Part shown: positions 1 through 14,598 of the stretch, in pieces
Layout of the letters: each line of letters opens with the position of its first letter
Position numbering within the stretch: position 1 is the stretch's first letter
Assembly: GCF_963675165.1 (NCBI RefSeq)
Contig: NC_087382.1
Span: forward strand, 5,309,963-5,373,962
Direction: 5' to 3'
Length of the DNA stretch: 64,000 nt
DNA from: Halichondria panicea
Lineage: Eukaryota > Porifera > Demospongiae > Suberitida > Halichondriidae
Translations under genes and position numbers: made by a program
Notes under the pieces: generated by a model
What the model saw: only the letters and a program-made list of their open reading frames with translations
What the model was told of the DNA's origin: nothing
The model's database searches: none

Positions 1-202
1 TATGGTTATCAGTCGGCTAGTAGTCGGAACCTTGATGCTTCATTTAGGAACAAAATTAATGTGCATACCTTGAGTTGTGAAAAAATGTGTTTGAATTCTG
101 TACAATACATGTACGTGTGCAATTAATGTATGAGGGCTTAGTCATCTGCACATTCAGAGCACATGATTACATACTATCATTGTTGTTAAACTATCCCCCC
201 AG
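1..202. other. Intron or upstream sequence of DNAJC13, no exon seen
   Basis: AT-rich sequence that runs up to a pyrimidine tract and AG at 201-202, the acceptor of the first visible DNAJC13 exon. I see no coding similarity in it. Earlier exons (the N-terminal half of the protein) must lie to the left of the window. Confidence 0.6.
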
Positions 203-3200
203 GGACGGGGATGGTGCTGTGGTGAGACCACTCCCTCGTGCCAAACGCTTCCTCTCGGAGGCTAACACTCTCCCACACATCGTACAGCTCTTGTTGACCT
301 TTGACCCCATTCTAGTCGAGCGGGTAGTCATTCTCATCAACATCATACTCGAGGACAACCCCAACCTCTCGCGTGGTTTCTCCACTGGTGTGTTCTTCTT
401 CATCATGATGTACACCGGCTCCAACATTCTCCCCATTGCCAAGTTCTTGAAGTGCTCCCACACCAAGCAGTCCTTCCGGCCGGATGAGGTGTGTGGTGGG
501 TGGGTGTGTGTGTGGGTGTATGTTTAGGGGAATTCCCATATAGAAATGACAACCTTGTTATGTGGCTATTGCATGCAAGGTTGTTACAACCATGTGTAAC
601 CATGGGTTTAGATGACAACCTTGTAACAAGCTTGATAAACTAATATTATGATCTAATATGAGCTTAATACATACATACATGTGCGTGTACGTTAGAAATT
701 GAGTGGATCATGGTTGTGTGTGTATAACAAACTTCTTATAATCATTGTAAACTGTACTGTAGAATACATTATAGCTGGTAATTTTCGTGGGGCAAAAGTC
801 ACTAAATATTGCTCAACCACGAATGTTTTGCCCCCCGAAAATTACTTGCTATACGGTATATACAGTACTATACACATTGAGTCGTACTAACACTCACTCT
901 CCCCCCCCCCCCCCTCTTCGTAGTCTGCCACCTCTGACATCATGCTGCGTAGCATCCTGGGACAGCTGATGCCTGAGGCCATGGTCTGCTTCCTGGAGAA
1001 TTATGGTGAGTGTGTGTTTTTCTGTACACTAGCACAGCAACTATTAATTTCTTTTTATACTTATATGCCATCAAAAAATGATTGGGAATGTTGATTTGTG
1101 CTCCATTGATACTGTGACTAACCACACCCCTACCCTCCATATCACTACAGCCCCCGAGAAGTTCAGTGAGATATTCCTAGGGGAGTTTGACACCCCTGAG
1201 GCCATCTGGAGCAGTGAGATGCGACAACTGATGATCCAGAAGATAGCTGCTCACATTGCCGACTTCACTCCTCGCCTGCTTAGCAACACCAGAGCTACTT
1301 ACCAGGTGGGTGGTTACACAAAAATATCTATATCTATATAGCGAACACCCTTGTGCAGATCAAAATGGCCGTATAAATAAAAAGGTGGCTAGCTAGTACA
1401 GTGAGTGTACATGTACATGTTGAAACACATGCTATGGAGACTTTAAGACCCATTAACCTGGCTGTATTATATAGAGAGTTACCTGCTTACAGGGTGACCA
1501 CAATAAGCAGTCTCACTAATTAAGTTGGATATACGTATGTACATTTCGTACTACCTTGTCATTCATGTGTCTGTACTAATAAACCACACCCCCTCGACAC
1601 ATGCAGTACTGTGCAATGCCAGTAGTCCAGTATCCTCAACTGGAGAACGAGTTGTTCTGCAACATCTACTACCTTCGCCACTTGTGTGACACTGTCAAGT
1701 TCCCCGACTGGCCCATCAAAGAACCAGTGAGTCCGGTCTCCATGACCGGGGGTGTGGCTGGGGGATTTGGTTTAGTACAGCAAGCGCACCTTTCTTTCAT
1801 GTAAATGTACATTAGATCAGTTATTTAGGCTCGCTAGAGTAGATTCTCTTTTTCACGGCTGTATATGCTACTGTATGGATACTGGGTAAAAAAAAAAGAT
1901 TATACAATGTACTGTGTAATGTGAACAGCACAACACTACAAAATGATGTGTAGTGGTACAGTGTTTGCATGTACACATGTAATAATAATTGATCAGCTTG
2001 CTGTTCAAATCCGCCCTTTCAGGTGAAACTGCTCAAAGACGTGCTGCAAGAGTGGAAGAAGGAGGTTGAGAAGAAGCCTCCGGAGATGTCAGTCGACCAG
2101 GCCTACGACACCCTCGGCCTCAAGACTGGCGTGGGAGGGTACGTATTTATGGTCTCTATTGAATTTAACTGTGGGTAAATTTTGATGAGCTTAATTCAAG
2201 TGCAATTTGAAAATGGGAGGCCTGCTACAAAAGGTCCCTTAAAGCTGCTGTGTTTGTTACATCAGAATTCATGTACTCCTGGTTACATATATGACAGCGT
2301 TGAATGAACTAATTGTAGGGCAATGAATGATGGGTACTGCATTGCAATTACGCATCAACAATCTCTTGGTGTGTTTAGTTCAAGGACTATTATACAAGGT
2401 GATGTATGTGTTTTGTTCCTTTTCAGACATGAAGAATCAGTGATTAGAAAAGCCTACTTCAAGCTGGCTCAGAAGTACCATCCTGACAAGAACCCCGATG
2501 GAAGGGTAAGGGCCGATTGCTGAATTGCAACTTAGTGTGGATTCCAATAGGAACGTTTCTGCATTACAGTAGTTTTTAAGTCAGCCTTTATGTGGCCAGC
2601 TGTATGTATTGCAGCAACTTGTTCGTGAAGGCCATTGCCTATAATGTTCTGTACACTGTCTACCTATAAGTTCGAATAGTCATGTTTATAGTTATAATCA
2701 TACATGTAGATCTGAAGCCTCTATGAAAGTGTCTAGCTGCTACGTGTACATGTTTGATTACATACTCTCCCGTATTGTAGGATATATTCGAGTCTGTGAA
2801 CAAAGCTTACGAGTTCTTGTGCTCCAAGTCGGCCAAGAGGACGGAGGGACCTGACCCGATACGCATTGTGCTGCTGCTGAAAACACAGACCATTCTATTC
2901 ACGAGATACAAAGACAGTAAGATAATTATATGCTAAAATACATAATTATACACCACACTGATACTATGCTAGACTCCACCTGTCATAATTATATATATAT
3001 GCAGTGATGAATGCTGAATTTTGTGCAGAAGCTCTTCGGAGATCAATGTAGTGCTCTAGTTCAGTTAGTACGTATGATGACAAGAACCACTACATTAATA
3101 ACTGGCACACAATTATATATAGTCCTTGAGCCTTCAATGGAGCTATAGAATTCTAATGGTTGATCCCTTATGCCACACCCCACCCCCATGTAGTCCTCCA

Positions 3201-4263
3201 ACCGTACAAGTACGCTGGCTACCCGATGCTTATCAAGACCATCAGCCTGGAGTCGACAGATGACGACCTGTTCTCCAAGAGTGCCCCCATCCTAACAGCA
3301 TCGAGTGAGGTGGCCTTCCATACAATGAACACTAGCGCTCTCAACGCAGAGGAGCTGCAGAGAGAGGATGGCATTGTGGTAAGGGACTGTCCCCTCTGTG
3401 ATGGGGGTTTCCCTAGTTGAGACACTTGGCTGTGTGTAGGGGTTGTTCCTGTTGAGTGGTGTGAATGGGTGTGTGGGGTCCATTGATAGGGAATCCCAGG
3501 TTTCTGTAAGGTTTCCACCCTCATTCATTATGCCTCGGTGCGCATGCGCAAGCGAGGTATACGGTAGTGTGTTTGTGTGTCTGTGTGTCTGTCTGTCTGT
3601 CTGTGTAGACTGCTACAGCTGCTCAAGGATGAATCAAGTGCAAGTAAGAGTTTCTATAGGCTTCTAGTCATGTTTACTTGGATTTTAATTCGTGGATTTG
3701 CAAAATAATGCTTCGTTCTCAAGTTATGCCTAGTTTTGCTTACTTGGAATGCCATTGCAGCCTTTTCAGAAGAGCACGTAGCCAAACTTGTTTACCGAGT
3801 GTTACTACTCTACTTAGTAGTTAGCTCTGCACTAGAACGCTAGCTATTGGTAGCTGCAAGAGTGAGAAAGAGAGCTGCAAGGCTCTGCTGATGGCAGCCA
3901 TTAATTTTACACTTAAACTTTTGGCATCGATCGTTTTTAACAACAATCATGGTCGATCATTACCCACTCTTTGAGTTTGCACAGCAAAATGCAAAAATGT
4001 TCAAGCTATTAGTAGCTTTTATGTTATGTAGCTTTGGCATCTCCACCGAGGCATCAGCACCTGCGGTGCTTTCATTTCCCACTGTACTCCTTAAGAAATG
4101 TACATATAAGTGCTTGTACATGTTTGCAGTACCTGAATTACAACGTGTACTTCTCACTGTACATACATGTACACAGCTGCATGTAGTATACTGTATACAC
4201 TGCACACTGTAGCCTCAATCTCTCTCTGTACATGCATGTGCGTGTATGTCCTATTGTAGCATT

Positions 4264-4304
<41 letters not shown>

Positions 4305-7300
4305 GTTCACAGGTGCTTCAGAGTGCGTTTGCACGTTGCGTGAGTGTGCTGTCCCAGTCGAGCACTCCTGAGGATATGGCAGTGGAGGTGTGCACACACA
4401 TCTGTCGCTGCTATCGAGTCTCCGCCCAGTTTGAAAAGTGTCAGGAGGCTATCGTCGAAGTGCCAGATATTATACGAGACGTGTGCAGAGTCCTGTACTT
4501 CAAGGTGGGTGTGGTCAGCACTCGTTCTAGAGTAGACCAGCTGTAACTGTATTGTAGAGTGTGGTTTACTGTAATAGCACTAACTGGCTTACTGCAGTAG
4601 AACTCCATTTTAAAGGACACATTTGGAGAACAACATTTGGCCATTTGTAAATACGTGTACATGTACATGCATAATTATATAGGTGGCAAATGTGAAGAGT
4701 CAAAAGCTGTTCATTTAGGACCCGGGTGCTTGCATGGTTTTATATCAGAGTTGACTTTGTTTAGGGATGGCCTTTACGAGAGGTTAAACTGTACCTTCAA
4801 GAGATTAGCCTATTGGGGAATTCTTCAATCCTTAGTTGTGTCAGGGATACAAAAGAAAGGGGATTGGAAACGACCGCCCACGCCCTATGTAAAAGGACTG
4901 ACATCCAGTGAAGCACTCCGTGTAATTAGTTGCGCTCGCAAATAATTACATGAAGGACTGCACTACGGCTTTGTATCCCTGGTTTCTAACTATCCTATCC
5001 ACTAGCGATCACTCAGGGCCTGGGAGATACTCGAGAGAAGTAAGCTTATACCACTGACAAGCTCTAAGTCCGTTGTCTTTACTCTGTTTCCAATTTTTTT
5101 GAGTTTAGCTTGAATTACTCTATGTCAACTTTTCTCTGTCCCTCCTGTGAAGTTAAAACAGCAAAGGACATTGCTTGACTTGGTTATTATGTATCTAAGT
5201 GCTACATAGAATGGCTTCATGCTATAAATAAGCTGTACTGTTCATAAACGTTTGCAGTATAGTCCTTCAAACTGCTTTAGTATACTTTTAGACACACCAC
5301 GGGCCTGTCCCTCCTACGACTTCATAGTAAAGGCTATTTCTTCTTGCATAGCATTTATTTGTCTAGTAATAGTGGCTGCATGACTTAGTCAACTTTTTAG
5401 AGCTAAATTCTCTTTACTTTTTAGAAAAATCAACATTAAAAATGATTAATTTCACTGTTTCTATGTACAGCACATTGTAGTGCAGTCAAGACAGGTAATG
5501 AGCATGCTGACTATAAATATAATCCTTTGTAGATTTAGCCACGCCCTATAACGTGGAGTGTTTCACGTAATAATTGTCGTTTCCAATCCCCTTTCCCTGG
5601 TTGTGCACATAGTGATCAAACACTGCCCTCCCCTCACACAACACACACACACACACACACACACACAGCAACTGACGAAGCTAAACTGTGTGGCTGCTCA
5701 GACAGTGGCAGCCTTCGCAGTAGACGAGTGGCTACAAACCAACCTCCTTCACAAAGGAGTGCTGTTCCATCTCATGATTTTCCTCTTTAACTATGACTAC
5801 ACACTGGATGAGGGAGGTGTCGAGACCAGTGATGAGTCCAATCAACAAGAAGTGGCCAACAACCTGGCTCGCCTGTCTATAGAGGCTGTCGCACGGCTGG
5901 GTGGATACAAGTGTGAGTGTGTGAGGGGTGAGGGTGTGGATATGTGAGGGCCGGTATACATCACTTTATCCGGCCTGTGAAGTTTACTAGTGTTAGCTAG
6001 CATCTGCTCATTAAACCATTAGCTGTGTACGTACATGTATAACCCATTAGCTGTATAGGTACATGTGTATGTACATGTATATGATTCATTAGCTGTGTAC
6101 GTACATGTCATTAGCTGTGTATGTACATGTGTATGATCCATTAGTTGTATAAGTACATGTGTATGACCCATTGATTAGCATGTGTACGTACACTGTACAT
6201 GTCAATGTATGATCCATTAGCTGTGCGTACATGTATAACCTGCCTCCTCCACAGTTGGCAGTGAGAAAGACTCCACTCCCGAGAACCCAGACATCAAGAA
6301 GGTGTTAGTGTCTCTACTCACTCCCTATCTCACCAAAAAGATCTCAGAGCTACCCACAAACGAGGTACTGTATTCCTGCATCCATTAATGGCATTTGTGT
6401 ATTCTCTTGCACATTATTTTTCAAAATACGGCGTTTATCTATTGGCCTTTTCACAATCTTTAAGGAGTCATTTAACGGTCATATTTTAGAAACCCATGAT
6501 TCGTTCACAATGCATCAATGAACGTACGTATTTTAATTGGAACTGCGGCATGTGTATCAAACTATTAAGCATGCATTAGAACGTGCCGAATGAAAGTCAC
6601 TAACAACTCCCCTCTCCCCCCCTCCCCCCTCCCCCCTCTCCCTCCCCCTCCCTCCCTCCCCCTCCCTCCCTCTTCTCTCCCTCTCCCTCTCTCCCCCTCC
6701 CTCCCTCTCCTTCACAGTTACTGAAGCTGCTGAACAGTAACAGTGAGAACCCGTACCTGATCTGGGACAACCGGACACGCACAGAACTTACCAAGTACCT
6801 GGAGGAACAGCAGAAGAGCATTATCAGATCGGTGAGGCATCATTGTCGGTTATAATCAGCGTTCGAAAAAAATGTTCTGTGTTACTTTGTATCCACCTCT
6901 TGTAGTTTTGCTTTTGCCCCACGTATAAATTGTCCATAATTATGCGTTTGTGCGCCCTATCAGCACATCCTTCTACTGAAAACGCCACTGCATTGTCATT
7001 GTATGATGACATGTAGATACTTGCCAGGTAGAAAGTAGATTTTGTTCTCAAACACATCTTCCCCCAAATTATAGGTTCACTTATGCTGTAATTGTGTGTT
7101 GTTTTGAGTTGTTGGTAGCCTATTATTGCATCATCTTTTTAGGGAGAGTGTGACATGACGTTCGGGGCGGATTTCAAGTACGACACGCTAAAGGACGAGC
7201 TGGTTATCGGGGAGATCTACGTCAGAGTCTACAATGAGCAGCCAACCTACGTTCTTGAGGTACACGTAGTTAACCAACAGTCTAACTGTTACCAAATCTC

Positions 7301-10300
7301 GTATCTCTCAACAAGCTAAGATATTGTGTACATAGAGTTGGGCGCTGCCTATTTGATGGTGAAGTTTCCAATCAGAGAATGGTTGCATTGAAAAATATAT
7401 ATCACCTTTTCTATGCAAGCAGTTTCGATCTGCACACACAAGCTTACACTCGTAGTTAAAACCCACATAATTTTATAGTAGTCATTGCAGACACACACAT
7501 GTAGAATCCTCATTTCTACACTGTACCCCAACCCCTTTACAAGCTGCACGTACACACACACATATACCCTTATACATGTACCATCCCCTCCTCCGACAGA
7601 ACCCCAAGGCGTTTGCGACATGTTTGCTGGATTTCATTGGCAGCAACGCCCAGTACCTCTATTCCAAGATGGTGATGACCAGCTCTGACGTTGACACCAG
7701 CAAAGATGGCCAGCATGCCAACAGGCTCAAACAGGTGAACAAAAGGGGACTACATGTACATATGTATAATTTCGCTCCTTTACAAAGTAGCTAGTACTGC
7801 TCTCACTCTTTGTCTCCTCCCCCGACTAACATGCACCACTACGGGCTTTTATATAATGGAGAGGAGCTTACAAGTTCATGTACATCTGGTTATACGTATT
7901 ATACAATTTTACATGCATCAGTACTTGATAGGATCAATCAGTGCCGACCATTGCCCCTCTAGAATATTGATCTTGTAATTCACTCTAGTACGTATAACTC
8001 CATGCACCCCAGCTGTCTAATAATGTTTTGAGTACTGTTAAGTGTATACATGTATGAGTCACTGTTACAATGATAGCATGTGGTGTCACTTACCTGCTAC
8101 CATGGTCTGACAGGTTGAGATGGCCCTAGAGGCGCTGTACAACGTGATCCATAACAACGCAGGAGTGGAGACACAGTGCAATGGACATTTTAAACTCCTC
8201 TTCTCATTCTTCAGATTCCAGGGTGCCAAGAAGCTGCAAATGCTCACTCTCAAGGTACACAAAACACGCACTCCACGATTGATTTGGGTGTGACTTTACC
8301 TCATAATGGTATGAAAATAAAGGTATAGATTACAAAGATGGGGTGGGGCTATTGCTGTGAGCAAAGTCTTGTCCTGATTTGTGAAAAGGTTGTTTTTTAG
8401 GGAGGGCAGGGAGGGGGCGTAATCTACACAGTCTCAAAACGTAGAAGTGTAAACATGTTATTGTAAGCAAAAATTCAGAGTTTATAGTTCAAAGTTTTGA
8501 TATTGTTAGGTGAGAATGAGCAGGTTTGATTCTTGGGCTACTAGATCCATTGGCAGCACGTTCAATTTAATGGGGTGGCCTTGAGACGATCTTGCACCCG
8601 CGAAAAGGTATACACTCACGAACATTACCCGCTACAGCTAGTGTATACAGTATCATGGCTTGTGTTATTATTCCTTTAAGCCACTCGTGTACGTAGCTTA
8701 TGTATACATGTGTAGGTGTGATATCATGATTATGTAGTGTTTGTATTACAAATGCTCGAATTGTTACCTATACATGTACTGAAGCTATGTCAACTGAAAA
8801 TTAATTTGCCCGAAAAATTAATTTCCTACAGTACTTGCAATGTACATAAAACAAATACATAAAACAAAACCTTCTACAGTGAATACCTTCAATGTACATT
8901 GTATATCACTATTAGTTATCAATCTAGCGTATAGTATATAGTGTTCAATGCTGAGCTGACAAGTATCGATCATAGACCTCCTCCACAACAGCTTGTACAT
9001 TGTAGTCCTCGTCTCTAACTCTCCTTTTGTACCAGCGAGCCAGGAGACAGTACAAGATGAATCCAAACAAACTGATGCCTGTCTTCACTCCGAATATGAC
9101 CAGCGAGTACTTTAAGTCTAATTCTAAATTTATCTCTATAATATAAAACATTAAAACGAGTACATTCGTGTAGCCAGTTAGAAGCCCTCTCATTCTGTAT
9201 GGAGCTTGAGCACAAACTAACTCCAGCATAGCGCAAATGAGTATCATTCGTAGCAAACCGTTTGATATTGAAGTTAAGTACAATATTATGACAACCATTT
9301 GTTTGTTCATTGAGTATTGAGTTAGGCTCAAATGTATAACGAGAAAAGCGATGTTGAGAATGGTATTCACAAAAGACACTAGGCCAATTCTTTTTAGAAT
9401 ACTCGGAAACTTGTTTCTGAATACCGGGTAGATAACAAACTCGTTAATCAAGGTACATATCATTCCGTACCACCAAGTGTTGTAGGTTACCAAGCCAATT
9501 AATAGTGAATTACAATAGGTTGAACCTAGTGGATTTATCTTTGCAATCATTCGTGAGTTATTGAGCATAAGAGGGAAGCAGACAAACCATAGTGAAATAC
9601 TGAGAGTAAACAGGCGTAGGATGGTCTTCACATCTTCGACTTGCTCTGTAGTGAATGGACCACCGTATCTCGACTTTCCCAGGTCCATTCTTGAAGGTAC
9701 GTCTTCCTCCCAGTATGTGAGAGCACTGCGATTGAGGGGAGCTTTGTGCTTGGCTGCAAACTTGAGAACTTGGTAGATGGTTTTTATAGCTTGTGGTGAA
9801 TTGGGCTCAATAATCAACCATGACTTGGCTAAGATGAAATCCAAAACAAGAATGATACTCATGCATAAAGGTGGTACAATTAACAATAGCTGGGTACTAT
9901 TTGTGTTGTGAAGCACACTTGTGCAACTCTTCGAGAAACAATAAACGGCAATAAAACTGAGCCACACGCCAACAAAAATACTGAAAATGTACCAAGCAAT
10001 GAATGCAGTGATGCTTGAGGAAGAGGCATCTGGCATTTGGTCCAAACCAAGCTGTAGTGATGTTACAATGGAGGCTACCAACCCCACCATAAAGATGCTA
10101 CCCCCCAAAGTGAACAAAGTATAGGCTACGTAGTAATTTTGTAAGTTCGTGGGGACTAGAAAAAATGCGCTGAAAGCCATTTTTGTGAGAAATAACAGTA
10201 TCCAACCAATCCGAAGTACTTTGTAGTTTCCAAGTCTTGCGTCTGCTACCCACCCTGATATAACACTTGCCAGCAAGCCAAACAAACAAACAGGAATACC

Positions 10301-13300
10301 AATCCACCATTTCTGGAAGTTGCGTTCTTTTATATAGCTGGAAAGTATGCTTAATAATGTGAAGCATGCTATGCTTGCCAAAGTAACATTGAACAGGAGA
10401 AGAAACGCTCCCTTAGAGTAAAACCATCTTACTTGATAGTGACATTTGCAGCGGTGTCTTGTGTTTGGTAGATTACTTGTAGAATTGAACTGATTCATTT
10501 CTCTCGAACTTGCAAATCATATGCACTAAATCAAATGAACCAAACTATTGTTGATGTTCATTCATGCTTAAAAGAAACACATGTCATGTGTGTATATGTA
10601 GTACTTCATTGTTTTCATGGAAAATGAAAGGTACAGTGCAGTAACTGTGCATGCATGCATGGGCGTTCGTTTTTCTTGCTATTCGTAATCTGCTCAGTTA
10701 GTAGTTTTCTAGAGCCTGAATATACTATTACCGTGACACTATCCCGTGATAACATGCAGCTATGAAATATGAAATAGGCAAATAGTGACTTTGCAGGTGA
10801 CCTAAATATTGATGCACTGGAATTCGTACAGTGAAACAAAGTCTGAATACCATAACACAATAGTGGGTCAACTTGGCGAGGAAATTCGTTTGGCAAATCT
10901 TGATAGGATTAATTATGTTCTTTTGATTGCGCACGTAATCAACAATGCATGCTAAGCAAAATCCCTAATTTATAGAATGTGCATGCAATTGCTATAGCAG
11001 CTTGCCATGTTTTCCCACTATCTTATTATAATTATATTTTATGGAAATGTCTTGTGTTATTGCATGGATGCCATTGAGTTAATTTGGGGACAAGTTCACC
11101 TTTACGTGTGTATATCGCTGCAGTTGGTGTCAAGCGTGACAGGGAACAAAAGTTGTGTGTCCAGCATTGCAGAGTCCAACGTCCTGCAGTACCTCTTACT
11201 GGTGCTCTACATGCTTCCCACTTGTAAGTCGCTATACATGACCGTGTAAATATCCTTTGCAGCTAGTATATGAATTTACCAGTTCAACTTTTGAGTGAAG
11301 GACACTTATAACTCCAGAGATTCACTGATTTTTATCCCCATGAATCGAGCCTGTACACAACCACTATACATACAGCGTGCATGCATGACATGGCTTCTTA
11401 TAATTATATCGCTTTGGCTTGTGTTGCAGCCCATGAATTGGTACTGGAAGTGTTCCAAGCCCTCACTTCAAACACTCAGATTGTCAAGGAGAGCATTCAA
11501 AAAGGTTGGGCTTGCATTACACACACATTACTTGACACAGTGTTTATATAATTTAGGTGTCCTGTACAGTAAGTTCCTCTTACTGCATGACGTAAACTAT
11601 CATTGCCATGCATGCACATTATCTTCCATTCTACATGCATTACCTTAATATGTACATGTATAAGCACAATGCATTTCAGAGACCATCCGTAAATATAATA
11701 CCTGCGATCTGCCATCATAATAATATGTAACAACAAGAATGCCTTGCCTGGTTGCATGGTTGGAGTTAGTATAGTATTATACACGTACAGACAACACAGG
11801 AAAACTATACTAACTGGTGTACTACTCAAGGCTCCTCTGCCCATACAGGTGCCCTGATTTACCTCCTTCAGTTGTTCTGCAACTCTCAGAACCCGACCGT
11901 TCGTGAAGAGACTGCCTCCCTTCTTGCCAAGATGATCACCGACAAATTAGTGGGTCCTAAAGTGAGAATTGTCCTTTCCAAGTTCTTACCTCTCATCTTC
12001 ATGGACGCCATGCGAGACAACTCTGAGGCCAGCGTTCACATGTTCGAGAGTGAGTAAACACAAATTAAGGATTAAACTGTGAATTGGTAGCTTCCTAAAT
12101 AAGTACCAAAGGGTCACGCTCTATAGGAAATTGCATTAACAGTTACTGGTATCATAGTTTGAAAACATGTTTTGTTTGTGAATTTAGGTGTTTTAGTTCT
12201 CTTGCTCAATTAAAAAAAGAACCTCTTTTTACATAAAGTGTGAAATGGTGGTGTAGCTTCGTTAATTAAGGTCACGCTTAAGTGCATTAACGGTTACTGG
12301 TATGTAGGTTGAAAGCCAGGTTGTTTTCTTTGTGTAAAACACACGAAATAAATGCACGCAGTTACTTTCATTATATTATTATTCGTTGTTTTAGTTATCT
12401 TGCTCAATTAAAAGAAACTCTTTGTAATTTCAGACAATCAGGAGAACCCGGAGCTGATTTGGAACGACGAGGCCAGAGAGAAAGTGTCGGGAGTAGTGTC
12501 TAAAATGAACAAGGAGTGAGTTGAGGGTTTCGATGGTTTACGTTGTATTGACTCGGGTTATGGAGTGTTGTTCACGAAAACAATTCAGAAGGGTCCCTGA
12601 TGTGTGATGGATTGTGAATATATGTAGTCACTAGCTAACTTTGAATGGCCATAAACTATTCAAATCCAAAAGTAAAAAGATGCATTCTGTAGCTGTATAA
12701 CGATCTCATGGTATTATGTTACTTTTTTCCCTATAATAGGTTCTTCCTCAAGCAGAAGGAAGACCCCGACACTCTGTGGAGGTTGCCCGACAATTTTGAG
12801 GTGGTCTATTCACAGGTACAAGGGGAGATCATGGTGGGCGGAGTCTTCTTAAGGATATTTATATCGCAGCCTACTTGGGTGAGTGTCAAGTGATCGACTA
12901 GATGCTCCTAGCTATTGCTGTTAATTATGCGTTGTATGATTATGTACGTGTCTGCCTTTACATGTAGTATAATTTTATTGTGTAGGTTCTGAGGAAACCA
13001 AAGGAGTTTCTGATATCACTACTCGACAAGTTTGGACAGCTCTCACAGTCTGCTCATCCTGATGTGAGTGAATATTTTATGTGCTAAATGTGTGTGCGTT
13101 TTATAGTAAAAATTAGTCACATACTGTTGTTACGGAGTATGTTACGGTACATTTGTTGAGGGGTTAATTAGAAAAGATATGCAATTATTAAAATGTACGT
13201 ATAATAAATTTGTTGTTACACCAAAATTCCATTCAAATTTATTCTGCGTTTACACTGTATAACTCCAATTGTCAGACTTACTACCTAACCCCCCCCCTCC

Positions 13301-14564
13301 AGGGAGAGATCCTGGAAACAGTGACAGAGGCTTGTGTTTGTCTCTTTACTGCCCAACCATCACTAGCGGACCAGGTAAGCTCCTAGAGTGATGGAAGCTA
13401 GCCCCCCTTAACGATCACCCGTGGGTGGTGGAAAGGTCAACCATGCATGCATGTACCATAACAAATTGTTCCATAACAAATTGTTCTTGTTCCAGGTTCC
13501 ACCGCTGGGTCACATTCCCAGGATCCTGGCCCGAATGAAGGCTGACAACGAAGTTATTCCAAAAGCTTGTCTTCAGGTCACGCACATACTGGCAGACAGT
13601 GAGGTAAAAATACAATACATTCATAATACAACTGTACAAGTAATAAGAGTCAAACGTACCTGCTACACGTTATGTACTGTTGCTCACCATTCTCATTTAC
13701 CTTTGATTTAGTGAAGCACTTTTTCTATTTAAGCTTGCGGGTTGCACAAAATTATTGAATGTGTCAAGCTTGTCTTAGTTTCTCTTTTTCTGTGGTTACT
13801 GTACCAGCAAAATAATAATTTAACTCGATAAGCATCAATTTTTATTTTCTATTGCCAGTATTGAGTTGGTTGTTACAGTTTCTCTTAACTTTCACAGGTT
13901 TGTGTGCGAACGATGTCCAAGTGTGACACAGTGGTTCCGTTGATCTGTGCCATGAAGAAGAGGAAAGACAGTGTACACGTTGCCGCAGAGACCATCAAAA
14001 AGCTATATGACCTCATGATTCCCGAGCTAGTGGTACAGGTATGTGAATCGTATGGAATACTAGGAACTATAATTGATTGACATATTCACATAAGTGTTAA
14101 TAAGTGACTCATCCCTGTTCCACGTACACAGGCCGTGAATGGAGAGTTGATCCCGTTCCTACTGAAGCTGCTTGAGGATCCTCTGTCTGAGTGTGACAAG
14201 CCGTCAGCCGCTAAAGCACTCATAGCTGAGTCCCTCAAAAACATGGCTAAAGACCTTGCCAATGGAGAGAGGGTAAGTACATAGCTCAACAAATAGTACC
14301 CTACAGATTATTCATAGTTGAACCATAATTATGTATACAGCTTGAGGATGTACCTGTACATGTACATTGTAGCTCTTCTATGATCATTAGTATGAACCGA
14401 AACTCAACCTAAATAAGCACATGTGTAGACAAAAATTAATGATGATCGCTCCCTATAGTTATTGCATGTGTTTCACTGACAATTTGTGTGAATTTGCTTA
14501 TCAATACATTTCAATCTTGGTTGCCAGGAAGTTTAACGAATCACACGCTCACCCACCCCCTTCT

Positions 14565-14598
<34 letters not shown>

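Noticed and set aside
3530..4074. Helitron assignment of the TT-flanked element
   Set aside because: A terminal hairpin is present, but the copies at 3530 and 33011 lack the CTRR end and TC start and show a 2-bp target duplication, which Helitrons do not make.
4232..4546. His/Thr repeat protein
   Set aside because: Reading of a (CA)n microsatellite into a genuine DNAJC13 exon.
6557..6821. Glu/Gly/Arg-rich minus-strand ORFs
   Set aside because: Products of the polypyrimidine tract before a DNAJC13 exon.
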